Assembly (NCBI RefSeq): GCF_019797845.1
Contig: NZ_CP081864.1
Coordinates: forward strand, 4,092,001 to 4,156,000
Length of the DNA stretch: 64,000 nt
Source: Symbiopectobacterium purcellii
GTDB taxonomy: Bacteria; Pseudomonadota; Gammaproteobacteria; Enterobacterales; Enterobacteriaceae
Direction of reading: 5' to 3'
Shown: one piece after another, positions 1-9,528 of the stretch
How the letters are laid out: every line of letters begins with the position of its first letter
Position numbering within the stretch: the stretch's first letter is position 1
Translations under genes and position numbers: made by a program
The notes under the pieces: generated by a model
What the model was told of the DNA's origin: nothing
The model's database searches: none
Seen by the model: the letters and a program-made list of their open reading frames with translations, nothing else

Positions 1-822
1 CTTTAATACAATTAATGGTTCTTAAAGATGGAAAAGGTAATAATTCACACCGAAACTGACAACTTACACAACTTAACCCATTAAATATTTTTGTAGTATT
101 TACTTTCATCGTTCACTTTTCCGAATTATCCTACTTGCTACCTCTCTATAATTTCGCCAACGCATAACAATTAGTAGGCATTCTATGCAAACAGAAAAAT
201 ATAGCAATAGTTTTTTTATCTTTTACATCAAACGAAAAAAGATTAATTTTCCTAAAAACAAAACACACACATAAAAACACATATATATAAAAAGATACAA
301 ATCAACAATCTAAAACAGGCCTCGACGTCAAAGGAAAGTTTAAAATAAGAAAACTCCAACATTCATTAAGAATTTTCCATATTAATTTACAGAACTGCAC
401 CAAAATAGACACGGCAAAAATGTTATCGGCACATTCAATAAAGGGAAAAATTGACGATACTTTAGCAGTAGCAACCCCAACAATTTTCACCGGCCACACG
501 GAAAAAAAATGGCACAATAGTCACCGTAGGTAATTATCGTATTTCCATCATTGCGATCAGTAACCCTTCCCATCGTTTGTAAATCATCTATCTAAATTAC
601 GATACGCTTCGCGCAGGAAGAGGCTGGTATCAGAATCAGATACATTTTCCACTACTGCTTTGATAACGTTCCAGCTAGCGGACCTCAGTGGGTGAATCCC
701 TGCGCGAGGAAGTGATAAGATATACCGTACCCTAGAGTAGGCATGTTGCTGACAGGGTCTTTTGGTTTAAGTAAATGCTTGCAGCATAAGTGGCTTGTCC
801 ATTAAATCCCCAATAGCTAAAA
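1..822. other. AT-rich region upstream of mutS without a supported gene
   Basis: The first roughly 540 bases are strongly AT-rich, with runs of A and T and no open frame that has a ribosome binding site or recognisable product. From about 600 to 770 the composition becomes normal and several inverted repeats appear: CGCGCAGG at 610-617 is complementary to 699-706, AGCTGG-like sequence near 621-626 to CCAGCT at 671-676, and GTATC/GATAC occurs inside. This could be a structured RNA or a decayed intergenic element. I recognise nothing specific, and no clear mutS promoter could be assigned. Confidence 0.5.
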
Positions 823-3402
823 ATGAGTAAGACAGAGATGAATGAACCTATCGACAAGGATTTCACCGACCATACGCCCATGATGCAGCAGTATTTCAGG
901 CTTAAGGCGCAGCATCCTGACATCCTGCTGTTTTACCGCATGGGCGATTTTTATGAGATGTTTTACGATGATGCCAAACGTGCATCACAGCTATTGGATA
1001 TTTCGCTTACCAAACGCGGTGCTTCGGCCGGAGAACCCATCCCCATGGCAGGCGTTCCACACCATGCGGTTGAAAACTACCTGGCAAAACTGGTGCAACA
1101 AGGCGAATCCGTCGCCATCTGCGAACAAATTGGCGATCCGGCGACCAGCAAAGGCCCCGTAGAGCGCAAAGTAGTACGTATCGTCACCCCAGGGACGATC
1201 AGCGATGAAGCGCTGTTGCAGGAAAAACAGGACAATCTTTTAGCCGCCATTTGGCAGGACGGGCGCGGCTTTGGCTATGCCACGTTAGATATCAGCTCCG
1301 GGCGTTTTCGCGTTATGGAACCGGCAGATGAAGAGACCATGGCGGCAGAGTTGCAACGCACCAATCCTGCGGAGTTGCTTTACCCGGAATCGTTTGGTGC
1401 CTCTCATTTGATCGAACATCGCCATGGGTTGCGCCGCCGTCCGCTCTGGGAATTCGAGTTGGAAACCGCGCGTCAGCAGTTCAATATGCAGTTTGGTACA
1501 CGCGACCTGATAGGGTTCGGGGTAGAACAGGCCAAGCTGGCGCTGCGTGCCGCTGGTTGCCTGCTACAGTATGCCAAAGATACCCAACGAACCTCATTGC
1601 CACATATTCGCAGCATCACCATGGAAGGCCAGCAAGATGGCATCATTATGGATGCCGCGACGCGTCGCAACCTGGAGCTGACACAGAATCTGGCGGGCGG
1701 CGTCGACAATACGCTTGCTGCCATTCTGGATTGTACCGTCACACCGATGGGCAGCCGTATGCTCAAGCGCTGGCTGCATATGCCTACGCGCGACAAGCAA
1801 GCGCTGACACAACGCCAGAGCACCATCTGCGCGTTGCAGCCACTGGCGGAGGCGCTCCAGCCCCCATTGCGACAAATTGGCGATCTGGAGCGCATTTTGG
1901 CTCGTCTGGCGCTGCGTACTGCCCGACCGCGCGATCTGGCACGGATGCGCCATGCCTTTCACCAGTATCCGGCTATCCATGAGTTGCTGGCAGAAAGCAC
2001 CGAAGACTATGTCCAACAGCTTTCTCAGCATGTTCATCAGTTTGACGAACTGTGCGCCCTGTTGGAACGTGCCGTGGTGGAAGCGCCACCTGTACTGGTG
2101 CGCGATGGCGGTGTGATCGCCAGCGGCTATAACGCCGAACTGGATGAATGGCGTGCGCTGGCTGACGGTGCCAGCGATTACCTCGATCGTTTGGAGATTC
2201 GTGAACGCGAAAAACTGGGGCTTGATACCCTCAAAGTCGGGTTTAACGGCGTGCACGGTTATTACATACAGGTGAGCCGCGGACAGAGCCACTTGGTGCC
2301 GATTCACTATGTACGCCGCCAAACGCTGAAGAATGCCGAACGCTACATCATTCCTGAATTGAAAGAGTACGAAGACAAAGTGCTCACCTCCAAGGGCAAG
2401 GCGCTGGCGCTGGAAAAGGCCTTGTATGACGACCTGTTTGACCAACTGCTGCCACACCTTGAGGCATTACAACAAAGCGCCGCCGCGTTGGCAGAACTTG
2501 ATGTTCTCGCCAACCTGGCAGAACGTGCTGATACGCTGAATTATGTATGCCCGACGCTGAGCGAGCAGCCGGGATTAAAAATTGAAGGGGGCCGCCATCC
2601 GGTGGTGGAGCAGGTGTTGAGCGAGCCGTTTATTGCCAACCCGCTGTCACTCACGCCGCAGCGCCGTATGCTGATCGTGACCGGCCCGAACATGGGCGGT
2701 AAGAGTACCTATATGCGCCAGGCGGCGCTGATCGTGCTGATGGCTCATATTGGCAGCTTTGTACCTGCCGATAAGGCCACCATTGGGCCGGTTGATCGCA
2801 TATTCACACGTATTGGTGCCGCAGACGATCTCGCCTCTGGGCGTTCCACATTCATGGTGGAGATGACGGAGACGGCCAACATTCTGCATAATGCTACTGC
2901 TAACAGCCTGATATTAATGGATGAAATTGGACGTGGCACATCGACCTATGATGGTTTATCCCTGGCCTGGGCCTGTGCGGAAAATCTGGCGCAGCGCATC
3001 AAGGCCATGACATTGTTTGCAACCCACTACTTTGAATTAACCCATTTGCCAGAAAAAATGGAAGGCGTAGCGAATGTGCATCTGGATGCACTGGAGCACG
3101 GTGACACCATCGCGTTTATGCACAGCGTTCAGGAAGGGGCCGCCAGCAAGAGCTACGGCCTCGCCGTTGCCGCACTGGCAGGCGTGCCCAAAGAGGTCAT
3201 TAAACGCGCCCGGCAAAAACTTAAAGAGCTGGAATCACTTTCCAATCACGCCTCTGCCAGCCATGTAGATGGTGCGCAACTGGCGTTGTTAACCAGTGAA
3301 GAGCCCGCTCCAGCGGTCGAAGCACTGGAAGCGCTAGATCCGGATACGTTAACGCCGCGTCAGGCGCTGGAATGGCTGTATAAGCTGAAAGCGATGGTAT
3401 AA
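823..3402 (+). CDS. mutS: DNA mismatch repair protein MutS
   Basis: MutS recognises mispaired or looped bases and, with MutL and MutH, starts methyl-directed mismatch repair. The 859-residue product has the family length (E. coli 853) and aligns over its whole length. The mismatch-wedging Phe-x-Glu motif is F43-Y-E45 within GDFYEMF. The Walker A motif GPNMGGKST is at about 621-629, followed by the DEIGRGTST Walker B/signature region and the helix-turn-helix C-terminus that ends in the conserved [12 protein letters not shown]. The start at 823 has no strong Shine-Dalgarno; ATG at 838, preceded by GACAGAG, is a plausible alternative that would remove five residues. It is a single gene with its own terminator. 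Its downstream neighbour here is nlpE, unlike E. coli. Confidence 0.97.
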   Translation: MSKTEMNEPIDKDFTDHTPMMQQYFRLKAQHPDILLFYRMGDFYEMFYDDAKRASQLLDISLTKRGASAGEPIPMAGVPHHAVENYLAKLVQQGESVAICEQIGDPATSKGPVERKVVRIVTPGTISDEALLQEKQDNLLAAIWQDGRGFGYATLDISSGRFRVMEPADEETMAAELQRTNPAELLYPESFGASHLIEHRHGLRRRPLWEFELETARQQFNMQFGTRDLIGFGVEQAKLALRAAGCLLQYAKDTQRTSLPHIRSITMEGQQDGIIMDAATRRNLELTQNLAGGVDNTLAAILDCTVTPMGSRMLKRWLHMPTRDKQALTQRQSTICALQPLAEALQPPLRQIGDLERILARLALRTARPRDLARMRHAFHQYPAIHELLAESTEDYVQQLSQHVHQFDELCALLERAVVEAPPVLVRDGGVIASGYNAELDEWRALADGASDYLDRLEIREREKLGLDTLKVGFNGVHGYYIQVSRGQSHLVPIHYVRRQTLKNAERYIIPELKEYEDKVLTSKGKALALEKALYDDLFDQLLPHLEALQQSAAALAELDVLANLAERADTLNYVCPTLSEQPGLKIEGGRHPVVEQVLSEPFIANPLSLTPQRRMLIVTGPNMGGKSTYMRQAALIVLMAHIGSFVPADKATIGPVDRIFTRIGAADDLASGRSTFMVEMTETANILHNATANSLILMDEIGRGTSTYDGLSLAWACAENLAQRIKAMTLFATHYFELTHLPEKMEGVANVHLDALEHGDTIAFMHSVQEGAASKSYGLAVAALAGVPKEVIKRARQKLKELESLSNHASASHVDGAQLALLTSEEPAPAVEALEALDPDTLTPRQALEWLYKLKAMV

Positions 3403-3411
3403 CGTCATGGC

Positions 3412-3442
3412 AAGCGGCCTTTCGCTGGAAGGCCGCTTTTTA
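3412..3442 (+). terminator. Rho-independent terminator of mutS
   Basis: A 10-bp perfect stem, AAGCGGCCTT (3412-3421) with AAGGCCGCTT (3429-3438), is followed by a T-run. It lies 10 bases after the mutS stop and before the convergent nlpE gene. Confidence 0.85.
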
Positions 3443-3461
3443 TCCCGATGCGGTGGTATTG

Positions 3462-4145
3462 TTACTCGTTACAGTGGTTTTGCGCTTTCATCTGAAATGA
3501 CGCACTACTCGGGACCAGGCTTTTTACCTCCATCCCCTCTTCCATCGAAGGCACAACGGCAAAATGCGCGCTGAAGGTAAGCAGCACCGCGTCTTCCGAT
3601 GATTTACGCACCTGTAAATAGCGTTTTTCCATCACAATATTATTTACCACCGGGTAGGTGACCCCGGTAAAACAATCAGAAAACACCGCCGCATCGGCCA
3701 TATAGCGGTACAAACCGCGCATCGCCATCGGGGTCGTTGGCAACGGCGCTTTGGTCGCCGTCAGACGATAGGCGTTGGACGATACGATCGGCGCACCGTC
3801 TCGATCGAGCATTTCCAGACCATTCTCCAGCGGTCTGAAATAACGTTTGTCGCCTTGCACATCGGTAAGCACGAGCTTATCGGCCGTGCGCGCCCATTTG
3901 CCATAGGTGGCAAACACACGATTGCCCGGGCGATCGGTTTGATAGTGATGTTGCAGTATGAACGTACCATTTTCAGCCAGGAATAATGACGTATCGATAC
4001 CGGCACAATCTGCACAAGGCAATACGCCACGATAACTTTGCGCCATGGGCTGCAATGCTTCCTCACGCACCGGTTTGGGCGTGTGACACCCCATAAACCC
4101 TGCTGCCACAAAAACCAGTAGTAAGCCAAGCGCCATTTTTTTCAC
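3462..4145 (-). CDS. nlpE: Envelope stress/copper resistance lipoprotein NlpE
   Basis: NlpE (CutF) is an outer-membrane lipoprotein that senses surface contact and lipoprotein-trafficking faults and activates the CpxAR envelope stress pathway. The GTG start at 4145 is chosen because a strong GGGGAGGAG Shine-Dalgarno precedes it and the signal peptide then has normal length; an in-frame ATG at 4175 would add ten non-hydrophobic residues. The hydrophobic signal ends in a lipobox with the lipidated Cys at residue 20. The N-terminal NlpE CxxC motif (CADC, residues 44-47) is present. The C-terminal domain carries two further cysteines, one in FSDC and one three residues from the end, the pair known to form the redox-sensitive disulphide. 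The 227-residue length fits the family. The gene lies 45 bp after yaeQ; arfB, which separates them in E. coli, is absent. Confidence 0.93.
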   Translation of the reverse strand: MKKMALGLLLVFVAAGFMGCHTPKPVREEALQPMAQSYRGVLPCADCAGIDTSLFLAENGTFILQHHYQTDRPGNRVFATYGKWARTADKLVLTDVQGDKRYFRPLENGLEMLDRDGAPIVSSNAYRLTATKAPLPTTPMAMRGLYRYMADAAVFSDCFTGVTYPVVNNIVMEKRYLQVRKSSEDAVLLTFSAHFAVVPSMEEGMEVKSLVPSSASFQMKAQNHCNE

Positions 4146-4190
4146 GCTATTCTCCTCCCCACCTTCTCCAGTCACCCCGGATCATTACGA

Positions 4191-4736
4191 TTATTGGGCT
4201 TGTTGCCACTCGGCAAACGTAATTTCCAGATTATTCTTATCATCAGACAGCCACACGGAGCGATCCTGCAGGGTTGCCTGTAACGTCATGGTGCGCTGTA
4301 TCATTGTCGCTAATGCCTGCAATTGGCGATCGTCTAAAAAACGGACGGAAAGATTGCGATACGGCCGCAATTTTTGCTCCATTGATTGCCACCAGACATG
4401 GGCCGCTCGCTCACCATAGACATAGAGCACGACGCTGGGAGACTGGTTGCAAGCTTTTTTGAGTCGACGCTCATCTGGCAGCCCTAACTCAATCCACAGT
4501 TTCAGCGCCAGTGTGTCATCGCGCAACCAGATTTCTGGTTCGTCATCGGCACATAACCCCTTGGTGAAGCGTAAATTTTCATCCGCATGACAGATCCACG
4601 CCAGCAGTCGCAGCATCATACGCTGTTCTGTTTCTGAAGGGTGCTGCGCCAAGGTCAAATTGGCATCGTAAAAAAAAGAGCGGTCCAAATCCGCAATGTT
4701 CACTGCTGCTTTATAAATCGTTGCTTTTAATGCCAT
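4191..4736 (-). CDS. yaeQ: YaeQ family protein
   Basis: A 181-residue protein matching YaeQ over its full length, from the [11 protein letters not shown]-terminus to the EWQQAQ C-terminus. YaeQ has a PD-(D/E)XK nuclease-like fold. Its molecular function is unsettled; an early link to suppression of the RfaH phenotype is family knowledge and not visible here. It is divergent from yaeP across a 311-bp gap and is followed by nlpE on the same strand, so the two may be cotranscribed. No frameshift or unusual codon use was seen. Confidence 0.93.
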   Translation of the reverse strand: MALKATIYKAAVNIADLDRSFFYDANLTLAQHPSETEQRMMLRLLAWICHADENLRFTKGLCADDEPEIWLRDDTLALKLWIELGLPDERRLKKACNQSPSVVLYVYGERAAHVWWQSMEQKLRPYRNLSVRFLDDRQLQALATMIQRTMTLQATLQDRSVWLSDDKNNLEITFAEWQQAQ

Positions 4737-5047
4737 TCAATACCTCTTCTCCGTCTGCAACCAGTGTACCTTGAGAACCGGTGAGACGCACAGCATACCG
4801 ACAGCAATTCAGAAAACAGACCGGTCGCAGCCTCAAGTCTACTGCGTAAAAAGGGTAAAATTGTGCGCTAACTGAAGCATTGCTTAACAGCGGAATGCTG
4901 ATATCCTGCTGATGCCTATGCTATAGTCCTTTTGATAACGAATACTTATTTTCATGGGATTATCTCCCCTTATCAGCAAAAAACGAGGCCATCGCGGCGA
5001 CAACAGGCACAAAAGCCTACGGCGGTGGGCTTCCAAGGGAGGATATT
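4737..5047. other. Divergent intergenic region yaeQ / yaeP
   Basis: This 311-bp region must contain the promoters of yaeQ (leftward) and yaeP-rof (rightward). A TATAGT hexamer at 4922-4927 could be a -10 for yaeP-rof, but its -35 is weak. No gene or strong terminator was seen. Confidence 0.45.
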
Positions 5048-5248
5048 GTGCAGCAACATTCTGAATTGGTTCGTCGTTTATACGCGGAGATCGCCAGCGG
5101 CAATCTGGGTTACATACCCGATGCATTAGGTTGTGTTTTGCAAACCCTGGATGGGATCGCAGCCAATGGCGACTTGCCGTCCACCGTCAGGGAACAGGCG
5201 GCCTTCGCCGCAGCTAACTTATTGGTGAGCGATTATGTCAATGAGTAA
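5048..5248 (+). CDS. yaeP: YaeP family small protein
   Basis: A 66-residue protein that matches YaeP end to end, including the [16 protein letters not shown] core and the [14 protein letters not shown]-terminus. The GTG start at 5048 is supported by an AGGGAGG Shine-Dalgarno at 5036-5043 with good spacing and by the family's length of 66. No biochemical function is established for YaeP. Its 3' end overlaps the start of rof by 14 bp, indicating a translationally coupled two-gene operon. Confidence 0.93.
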   Translation: MQQHSELVRRLYAEIASGNLGYIPDALGCVLQTLDGIAANGDLPSTVREQAAFAAANLLVSDYVNE

Positions 5249-5495
5249 CGAATATCAACCCATCAATTGTGATGATTACGATAGCCTTGAGGCTACGTGC
5301 CAGCAACATCTGACGCTGACGCTCGAGTTGCGTAGCGGTGAAACCCTCACAGGCAAGGCCAAGGATATTGTCTCGCGCAAGCAAGTGGAATATCTGGTGG
5401 TGGAAGAAAATGGCGCACTGCGAGAACTGCGTCTGGATCATATCGTGAGCTTTAGTAATCCAGGTATCGGCAAAGTGGTGGTGAGTGAATCCTGA
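5235..5495 (+). CDS. rof: Rho-binding antiterminator Rof
   Basis: Rof (YaeO) is a small acidic protein that binds Rho and inhibits Rho-dependent transcription termination. The 86-residue product contains the family core ([10 protein letters not shown] near the start, [12 protein letters not shown] in the middle) and ends VVVSES. The start is inside the yaeP coding region; ATG at 5235 gives MSMSNEY, and a second ATG at 5241 is also possible. A terminator follows closely. Confidence 0.95.
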   Translation: MSMSNEYQPINCDDYDSLEATCQQHLTLTLELRSGETLTGKAKDIVSRKQVEYLVVEENGALRELRLDHIVSFSNPGIGKVVVSES

Positions 5496-5532
5496 TGGGT
5501 CACACAGCCAAGACACGATAAAACGTTTAGTC

Positions 5533-5558
5533 AACGGACAACCCAGGTTGTCCGTTTT
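5533..5558 (+). terminator. Rho-independent terminator after rof
   Basis: AACGGACAAC (5533-5542) pairs with GTTGTCCGTT (5547-5556) around a CCAG loop, followed by T residues. Confidence 0.85.
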
Positions 5559-5700
5559 GCATTAGGACAAAGCATTCGATACCTGCCGTAGTTGATAAGA
5601 TTGAAACCCAATCCCCGATAAAAACCCGAGTGACAATAAACACACCCTAGACGAAGCTTTATAAGCAAACATTAGTAACCGTTTCTTTGGGAGTTCGAGT

Positions 5701-6660
5701 ATGTGTAACGAGGAAACAAACTATGTAGTGAGTCAGAATGACTACTCATGTGACAATGCGATTACGACAATCGGAAACTGGTCTACAGCCTCCCAGATAA
5801 ATCCCAATCCCAAAAGGTGGGCTGAAATAGTCCAACACATCAGTAGTAACACGCATAAAGAATTTACAAACGACAAACGGGATATTTTCTTTTCACATCT
5901 ACAAACGGTTGCCAATACCAACTGCTCATCTTTTTTTGCACATGACAAAAAATTGTCTAATGATATTAAAAATCTACAAGAAAACCTAAAAACAATCATC
6001 GCAATTTTAGATAAAGCCGCCGTATTGCATGAAAAAGAAACCGCATTAAAAGCACTCCAGCTTGAATTAGATATTGAAATAAACAAAGTAAAGGACATTG
6101 TTAATAAATTATATGAACCACATGGCGGAAACAAGTTAATCTACAATAAAAGATCAAAGGAGGGTAATGGTTCAATGTTATTTAACACAACAGTGATCCT
6201 TTCTGTCGCATCCATATTGCTATCTGTAGCGTTATTTGCACTCCCTCTAGTCTTCCCGGCAATGCTCGTCACAGGTGCTACCGTGTTAACTGTTTTACGT
6301 GGAATTAGTGCCTTGGTTTCTTGTGTTAGTGGTTCTTTAGAAATTTACGAAGGGCTAAAAAAAGGTGAATACAAATCAACAAAACTTCAAGAGCGAGAAT
6401 TTACAGAGACGTTATCTGCATTACATAATTACTTGAATAAAATTAATTTACCTCATGCAACCGATGAGACAATAAATAAACCTGTTCTGCTGAGAGATAC
6501 CCCCTCGCCTTTACGGGACAAAGAGGCTAAAGATAGATTATTTCCGCCAGACATACAGCAGTTATTAAAAATACCAGAAATACAGAAATTGCTAACAATA
6601 ATACAAAGACAGCATAATGGGCTATACCCTGATATATTAGAGAACGCTTACGGCGCATAA
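5701..6660 (+). CDS. Orphan protein with helical region and hydrophobic hairpin, unknown function
   Basis: I do not recognise this 319-residue protein. It is preceded by a TTTGGGAG Shine-Dalgarno at about 5687-5694, so translation is likely. There is no N-terminal signal peptide. Residues about 85-140 are rich in Lys, Glu and Leu and look helical or coiled. Residues about 160-205 form a hydrophobic stretch of two adjacent helices with no charges until an Arg near the end, like a membrane hairpin. The C-terminal 110 residues are charged again and end with a helical segment rich in Ile, Leu and Gln. The gene is clearly more AT-rich than its neighbours and sits between rof and tilS, which are adjacent in E. 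coli, so it was probably acquired horizontally. A membrane-active toxin, effector or translocator-like protein is possible but unproven. No immunity-like small gene was seen beside it. Confidence 0.7.
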   Translation: MCNEETNYVVSQNDYSCDNAITTIGNWSTASQINPNPKRWAEIVQHISSNTHKEFTNDKRDIFFSHLQTVANTNCSSFFAHDKKLSNDIKNLQENLKTIIAILDKAAVLHEKETALKALQLELDIEINKVKDIVNKLYEPHGGNKLIYNKRSKEGNGSMLFNTTVILSVASILLSVALFALPLVFPAMLVTGATVLTVLRGISALVSCVSGSLEIYEGLKKGEYKSTKLQEREFTETLSALHNYLNKINLPHATDETINKPVLLRDTPSPLRDKEAKDRLFPPDIQQLLKIPEIQKLLTIIQRQHNGLYPDILENAYGA

Positions 6661-6741
6661 AGTTGTTTAGATAACCATTTTCGCTGCCATATTACATTCT
6701 TGGCGTTACTCGATTAGCGCTGATATATCCTGTTATCAGCG

Positions 6742-8070
6742 CTACACCATACTCCACGCCACCTGCCACGCCGCAGAATCATCATGAGCCTCTCCTTCCC
6801 GCATTACAAAAACGCCAACGGCTGCGATAGGGTATTCGTTATAATACAGAATAGGGATTTGTTCACGCATCCAGGGAGGAATCGCATATTCCTGCCACAG
6901 TTTTTTCGCAGAGCGTCCGCCACTGCGCCCAACAATATGCAGTTTCCCTTTCAGGCCAAAACGCACGCTCACTTGCTCATCGGGATGCGGGCGTCGGACA
7001 CGCATACTCTGTTCGGCCAAGGACAGGTAACCTAAACGGTGCGGAAGCGTTAGTACGCCCTGCTCGGGGTGCCAGGGCAACACCAGGTCGACAGCGTTTA
7101 CGCATTCGGCAATACAGTATAAACGCTGACGAAAGCGTCGAATCTGTACGGAGCCCAATTGTAACAGCGGTTCTGCATCCTGGCGGCTGAGTGCCACATC
7201 CTGCCACAGATGCAGCAATTGTTCGCGTGAAGGCATCGCCACCTCGTGCCCTCTTAACCAACGCCGCAGCAGCGCAAAACGGTGTGGTTCGCTCAGGGGA
7301 AGCAAGGCATCAATCGCCAATGCGCCTTTCGCGTCACAGGCCGACTGAAGCGATACCGCCAACAATTCATCCAACAGTTGTTCCTGCTCGGCGCACAGTC
7401 GCGCGCTGCGTGCCACTGCTTCTGGAAATGAAGGCCAGCGCTGTTTTAGTTGCGGTAGTACCTGCAAACGGAGAAAGTTACGATCGTATCGCGCGTCACC
7501 ATTGCTCTCATCGTCCACCCACGTGAGTCGATAATGATGGGCATAATTTTCAAGTTGCGCTCGCGCTACATCCAGCAGTGGGCGCAGTAAGCGATTCGCG
7601 CCCAACTGCCCCGTAGCCCCCATCGCTGAAAGCCCGGCAGGCCCGCTGCCGCGCTTGAGCGCCAACAGGAACGTTTCGCTCTGATCGTCGAGATGCTGTG
7701 CGGTAAGCAGCACCTCTTCAGGTAACAGATGTTGGCGCAGTACCTGGTAGCGCGCTTCGCGTGCTGCCGCTTCAACACCACGTTCACGCGCATCCACCGT
7801 GACAGGCAGCACCGTGCAGGGAATATCCCATTGCTGGCAGGTATGCATGCAGTGCTGCGCCCAACGCTCAGCGTGCGGACTTAGCCCATGGTGCACATAG
7901 GCGGCACGCACAACAATATCCGAGCGCTGCTGCATCAATTGATACAGCATATGCAGCAGCACGCTGGAATCCAGTCCACCGCTATAAGCTACCAGCACAC
8001 GCTGACAGCCAGAGAGTTGCACCGCTACGTTTTCCAGTAGCGCAGCCACGTCGGTCCGCTCACTGCTCAT
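6742..8070 (-). CDS. tilS: tRNA(Ile)-lysidine synthetase TilS
   Basis: TilS modifies C34 of the minor tRNA-Ile (CAU anticodon) to lysidine using ATP and lysine, so that the tRNA reads AUA. The PP-loop ATPase motif SGGLDSS is at residues 30-36. The N-terminal catalytic domain is followed by the substrate-binding and C-terminal TilS domains; the protein is 442 residues (E. coli 432). I place the start at 8070 (MSSERTD) because a GGAG Shine-Dalgarno lies at the right distance; the longer open frame to 8193 would add residues with no similarity and run through yaeR. The start overlaps the yaeR stop by 11 bp, implying translational coupling. It is essential in related bacteria. Confidence 0.96.
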   Translation of the reverse strand: MSSERTDVAALLENVAVQLSGCQRVLVAYSGGLDSSVLLHMLYQLMQQRSDIVVRAAYVHHGLSPHAERWAQHCMHTCQQWDIPCTVLPVTVDARERGVEAAAREARYQVLRQHLLPEEVLLTAQHLDDQSETFLLALKRGSGPAGLSAMGATGQLGANRLLRPLLDVARAQLENYAHHYRLTWVDDESNGDARYDRNFLRLQVLPQLKQRWPSFPEAVARSARLCAEQEQLLDELLAVSLQSACDAKGALAIDALLPLSEPHRFALLRRWLRGHEVAMPSREQLLHLWQDVALSRQDAEPLLQLGSVQIRRFRQRLYCIAECVNAVDLVLPWHPEQGVLTLPHRLGYLSLAEQSMRVRRPHPDEQVSVRFGLKGKLHIVGRSGGRSAKKLWQEYAIPPWMREQIPILYYNEYPIAAVGVFVMREGEAHDDSAAWQVAWSMV

Positions 8071-8449
8071 AAAGCTCCAACGGTAATCCATCCGGATCGC
8101 GGAAGAAGGTGAAACGACGCAGGGTAAATTCATCCACCCGAACCGGTTCATAGGTGACGCCTGCGCGTTGCAGTGCAGCGCACGCCTCGTCAATATCGGC
8201 TACCGCAAAAGCAAGATGGCGCAGGCCACAGGATTCAGGCTGAGTCGGCCGTTGCGGTGGAGAGGGAAACGAGAACAGTTCGATAACGTAACGCCCCTTT
8301 AACGCCAGATCGCCTTTCCATGAGTCGCGCTCTGCCCGATAGGTTTCCGCCAACAGCTCAAACCCAAGGACATCGCAATAGAATGCCTTACTTTTCCGGT
8401 AGTCAGAGGCAATAATGGCAATATGGTGAATGGCCGTTAACGCCAGCAT
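8060..8449 (-). CDS. yaeR: VOC family metalloprotein YaeR
   Basis: A 129-residue vicinal-oxygen-chelate (glyoxalase/bleomycin resistance/dioxygenase fold) protein. The likely metal ligands are visible in two half-modules: the His pair in IHHIAI near residue 8, the Glu of VIELF in the middle, the His of LRHLAF and the Glu of PLELYEQ at the end. The substrate is unknown. It is coupled to tilS by overlap. In E. coli ldcC lies between accA and yaeR; here accA is the direct upstream neighbour. Confidence 0.92.
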   Translation of the reverse strand: MLALTAIHHIAIIASDYRKSKAFYCDVLGFELLAETYRAERDSWKGDLALKGRYVIELFSFPSPPQRPTQPESCGLRHLAFAVADIDEACAALQRAGVTYEPVRVDEFTLRRFTFFRDPDGLPLELYEQ

Positions 8450-8498
8450 GCGTACTCCTTGTTATGGCAAGGTGATGATGGGGAATAGCCGCATAATA

Positions 8499-8534
8499 GC
8501 AAAAAAGTCCGCCTCCTTGCGGAAAGCGGACTTT
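8499..8534 (-). terminator. Rho-independent terminator after accA
   Basis: On the minus strand a 9-bp stem AAAGTCCGC/GCGGACTTT (8504-8512 with 8526-8534) is followed by a run of T (A's at 8501-8506 on the plus strand). It ends the dnaE-accA transcript before yaeR-tilS. Confidence 0.85.
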
Positions 8535-8556
8535 ATTCAGCGCGATAGATCAGGGA

Positions 8557-9516
8557 TCAGCAGTAACCGTAGTTCATCAGGCGCTGGTAACGGCGATCCA
8601 ACAACGCGTCTTTATCCAATTCATCCAGTTCACGCAAGTCTGAAAGCAGTTGTGCTTTCAGCGACGCGGCCATGGTTTCCACATCGCGGTGCGCGGAACC
8701 GAGCGGTTCAGGAATGATAGCATCAATCAGATTCAGCTCTTTAAGACGCGGGGCGATGATCCCCATCGCTTCCGCCGCCAGCGGCGCTTTATCGGCGCTT
8801 TTCCACAGGATAGAGGCGCAGCCTTCCGGTGAAATAACAGAATAGGTGCTATATTGCAGCATGTTGACCTTGTCACCCACGCCAATCGCCAATGCACCGC
8901 CGGACCCCCCCTCGCCGATCACCGTACAGATAATCGGTACACTTAGGCCGGACATCTCACGCAGGTTGCGCGCAATCGCTTCCGACTGGCCGCGCTCTTC
9001 AGCACCAACGCCTGGGTATGCGCCCGGCGTGTCGATAAAGGTGATAATCGGCAGGTTAAAACGCTCTGCCATCTCCATCAGACGCAGCGCTTTACGGTAA
9101 CCTTCAGGTGCAGGCATACCGAAGTTGCGGCGAATTTTCTCTTTGGTTTCGCGCCCTTTCTGATGACCAATGATCATCACCGGACGCCCATCCAAACGCG
9201 CAATGCCGCCCACAATCGCTTTGTCATCGGCATAGGCGCGATCGCCCGCCAACTCATCAAAGTCGGTGAAAATATGGCTGACATAGTCCAGCGTGTAGGG
9301 ACGCTGTGGATGACGTGCCAATTGCGCAATCTGCCAGGCACCCAGATCGGCAAAAATCTTGCGCGTCAGTTCAACGCTTTTTTCCCGCAGCCGCTGGATC
9401 TCTTCGTCCAGATTAATATCCAATTTTTCATCTTGACGGCTGACTGAGGTCAGCGAGTCAATTTTCGCTTCCAACTCTGCAATCGGCTGCTCAAAATCAA
9501 GAAAATTCAGACTCAT
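8557..9516 (-). CDS. accA: Acetyl-CoA carboxylase carboxyltransferase subunit alpha
   Basis: AccA pairs with AccD to form the carboxyltransferase that moves the carboxyl group from biotin to acetyl-CoA, giving malonyl-CoA for fatty acid synthesis. The 319-residue product matches the family along its whole length, from [11 protein letters not shown] to the NYGYC C-terminus. The [15 protein letters not shown] segment belongs to the crotonase-like CoA-binding core. It lies 12 bp after dnaE and is followed by a terminator, so it is probably the last gene of the lpxD-to-accA transcript, as in E. coli. Confidence 0.98.
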   Translation of the reverse strand: MSLNFLDFEQPIAELEAKIDSLTSVSRQDEKLDINLDEEIQRLREKSVELTRKIFADLGAWQIAQLARHPQRPYTLDYVSHIFTDFDELAGDRAYADDKAIVGGIARLDGRPVMIIGHQKGRETKEKIRRNFGMPAPEGYRKALRLMEMAERFNLPIITFIDTPGAYPGVGAEERGQSEAIARNLREMSGLSVPIICTVIGEGGSGGALAIGVGDKVNMLQYSTYSVISPEGCASILWKSADKAPLAAEAMGIIAPRLKELNLIDAIIPEPLGSAHRDVETMAASLKAQLLSDLRELDELDKDALLDRRYQRLMNYGYC

Positions 9517-9528
9517 AGTATTCCTATT

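Noticed and set aside
302..517. 71-codon minus-strand frame in the AT-rich leader
   Set aside because: No Shine-Dalgarno, odd residue composition, no family; likely chance.
1594..2457. 287-codon open frame antisense to mutS
   Set aside because: Shadow of mutS; composition reflects the sense codons and no homologue is recognisable.
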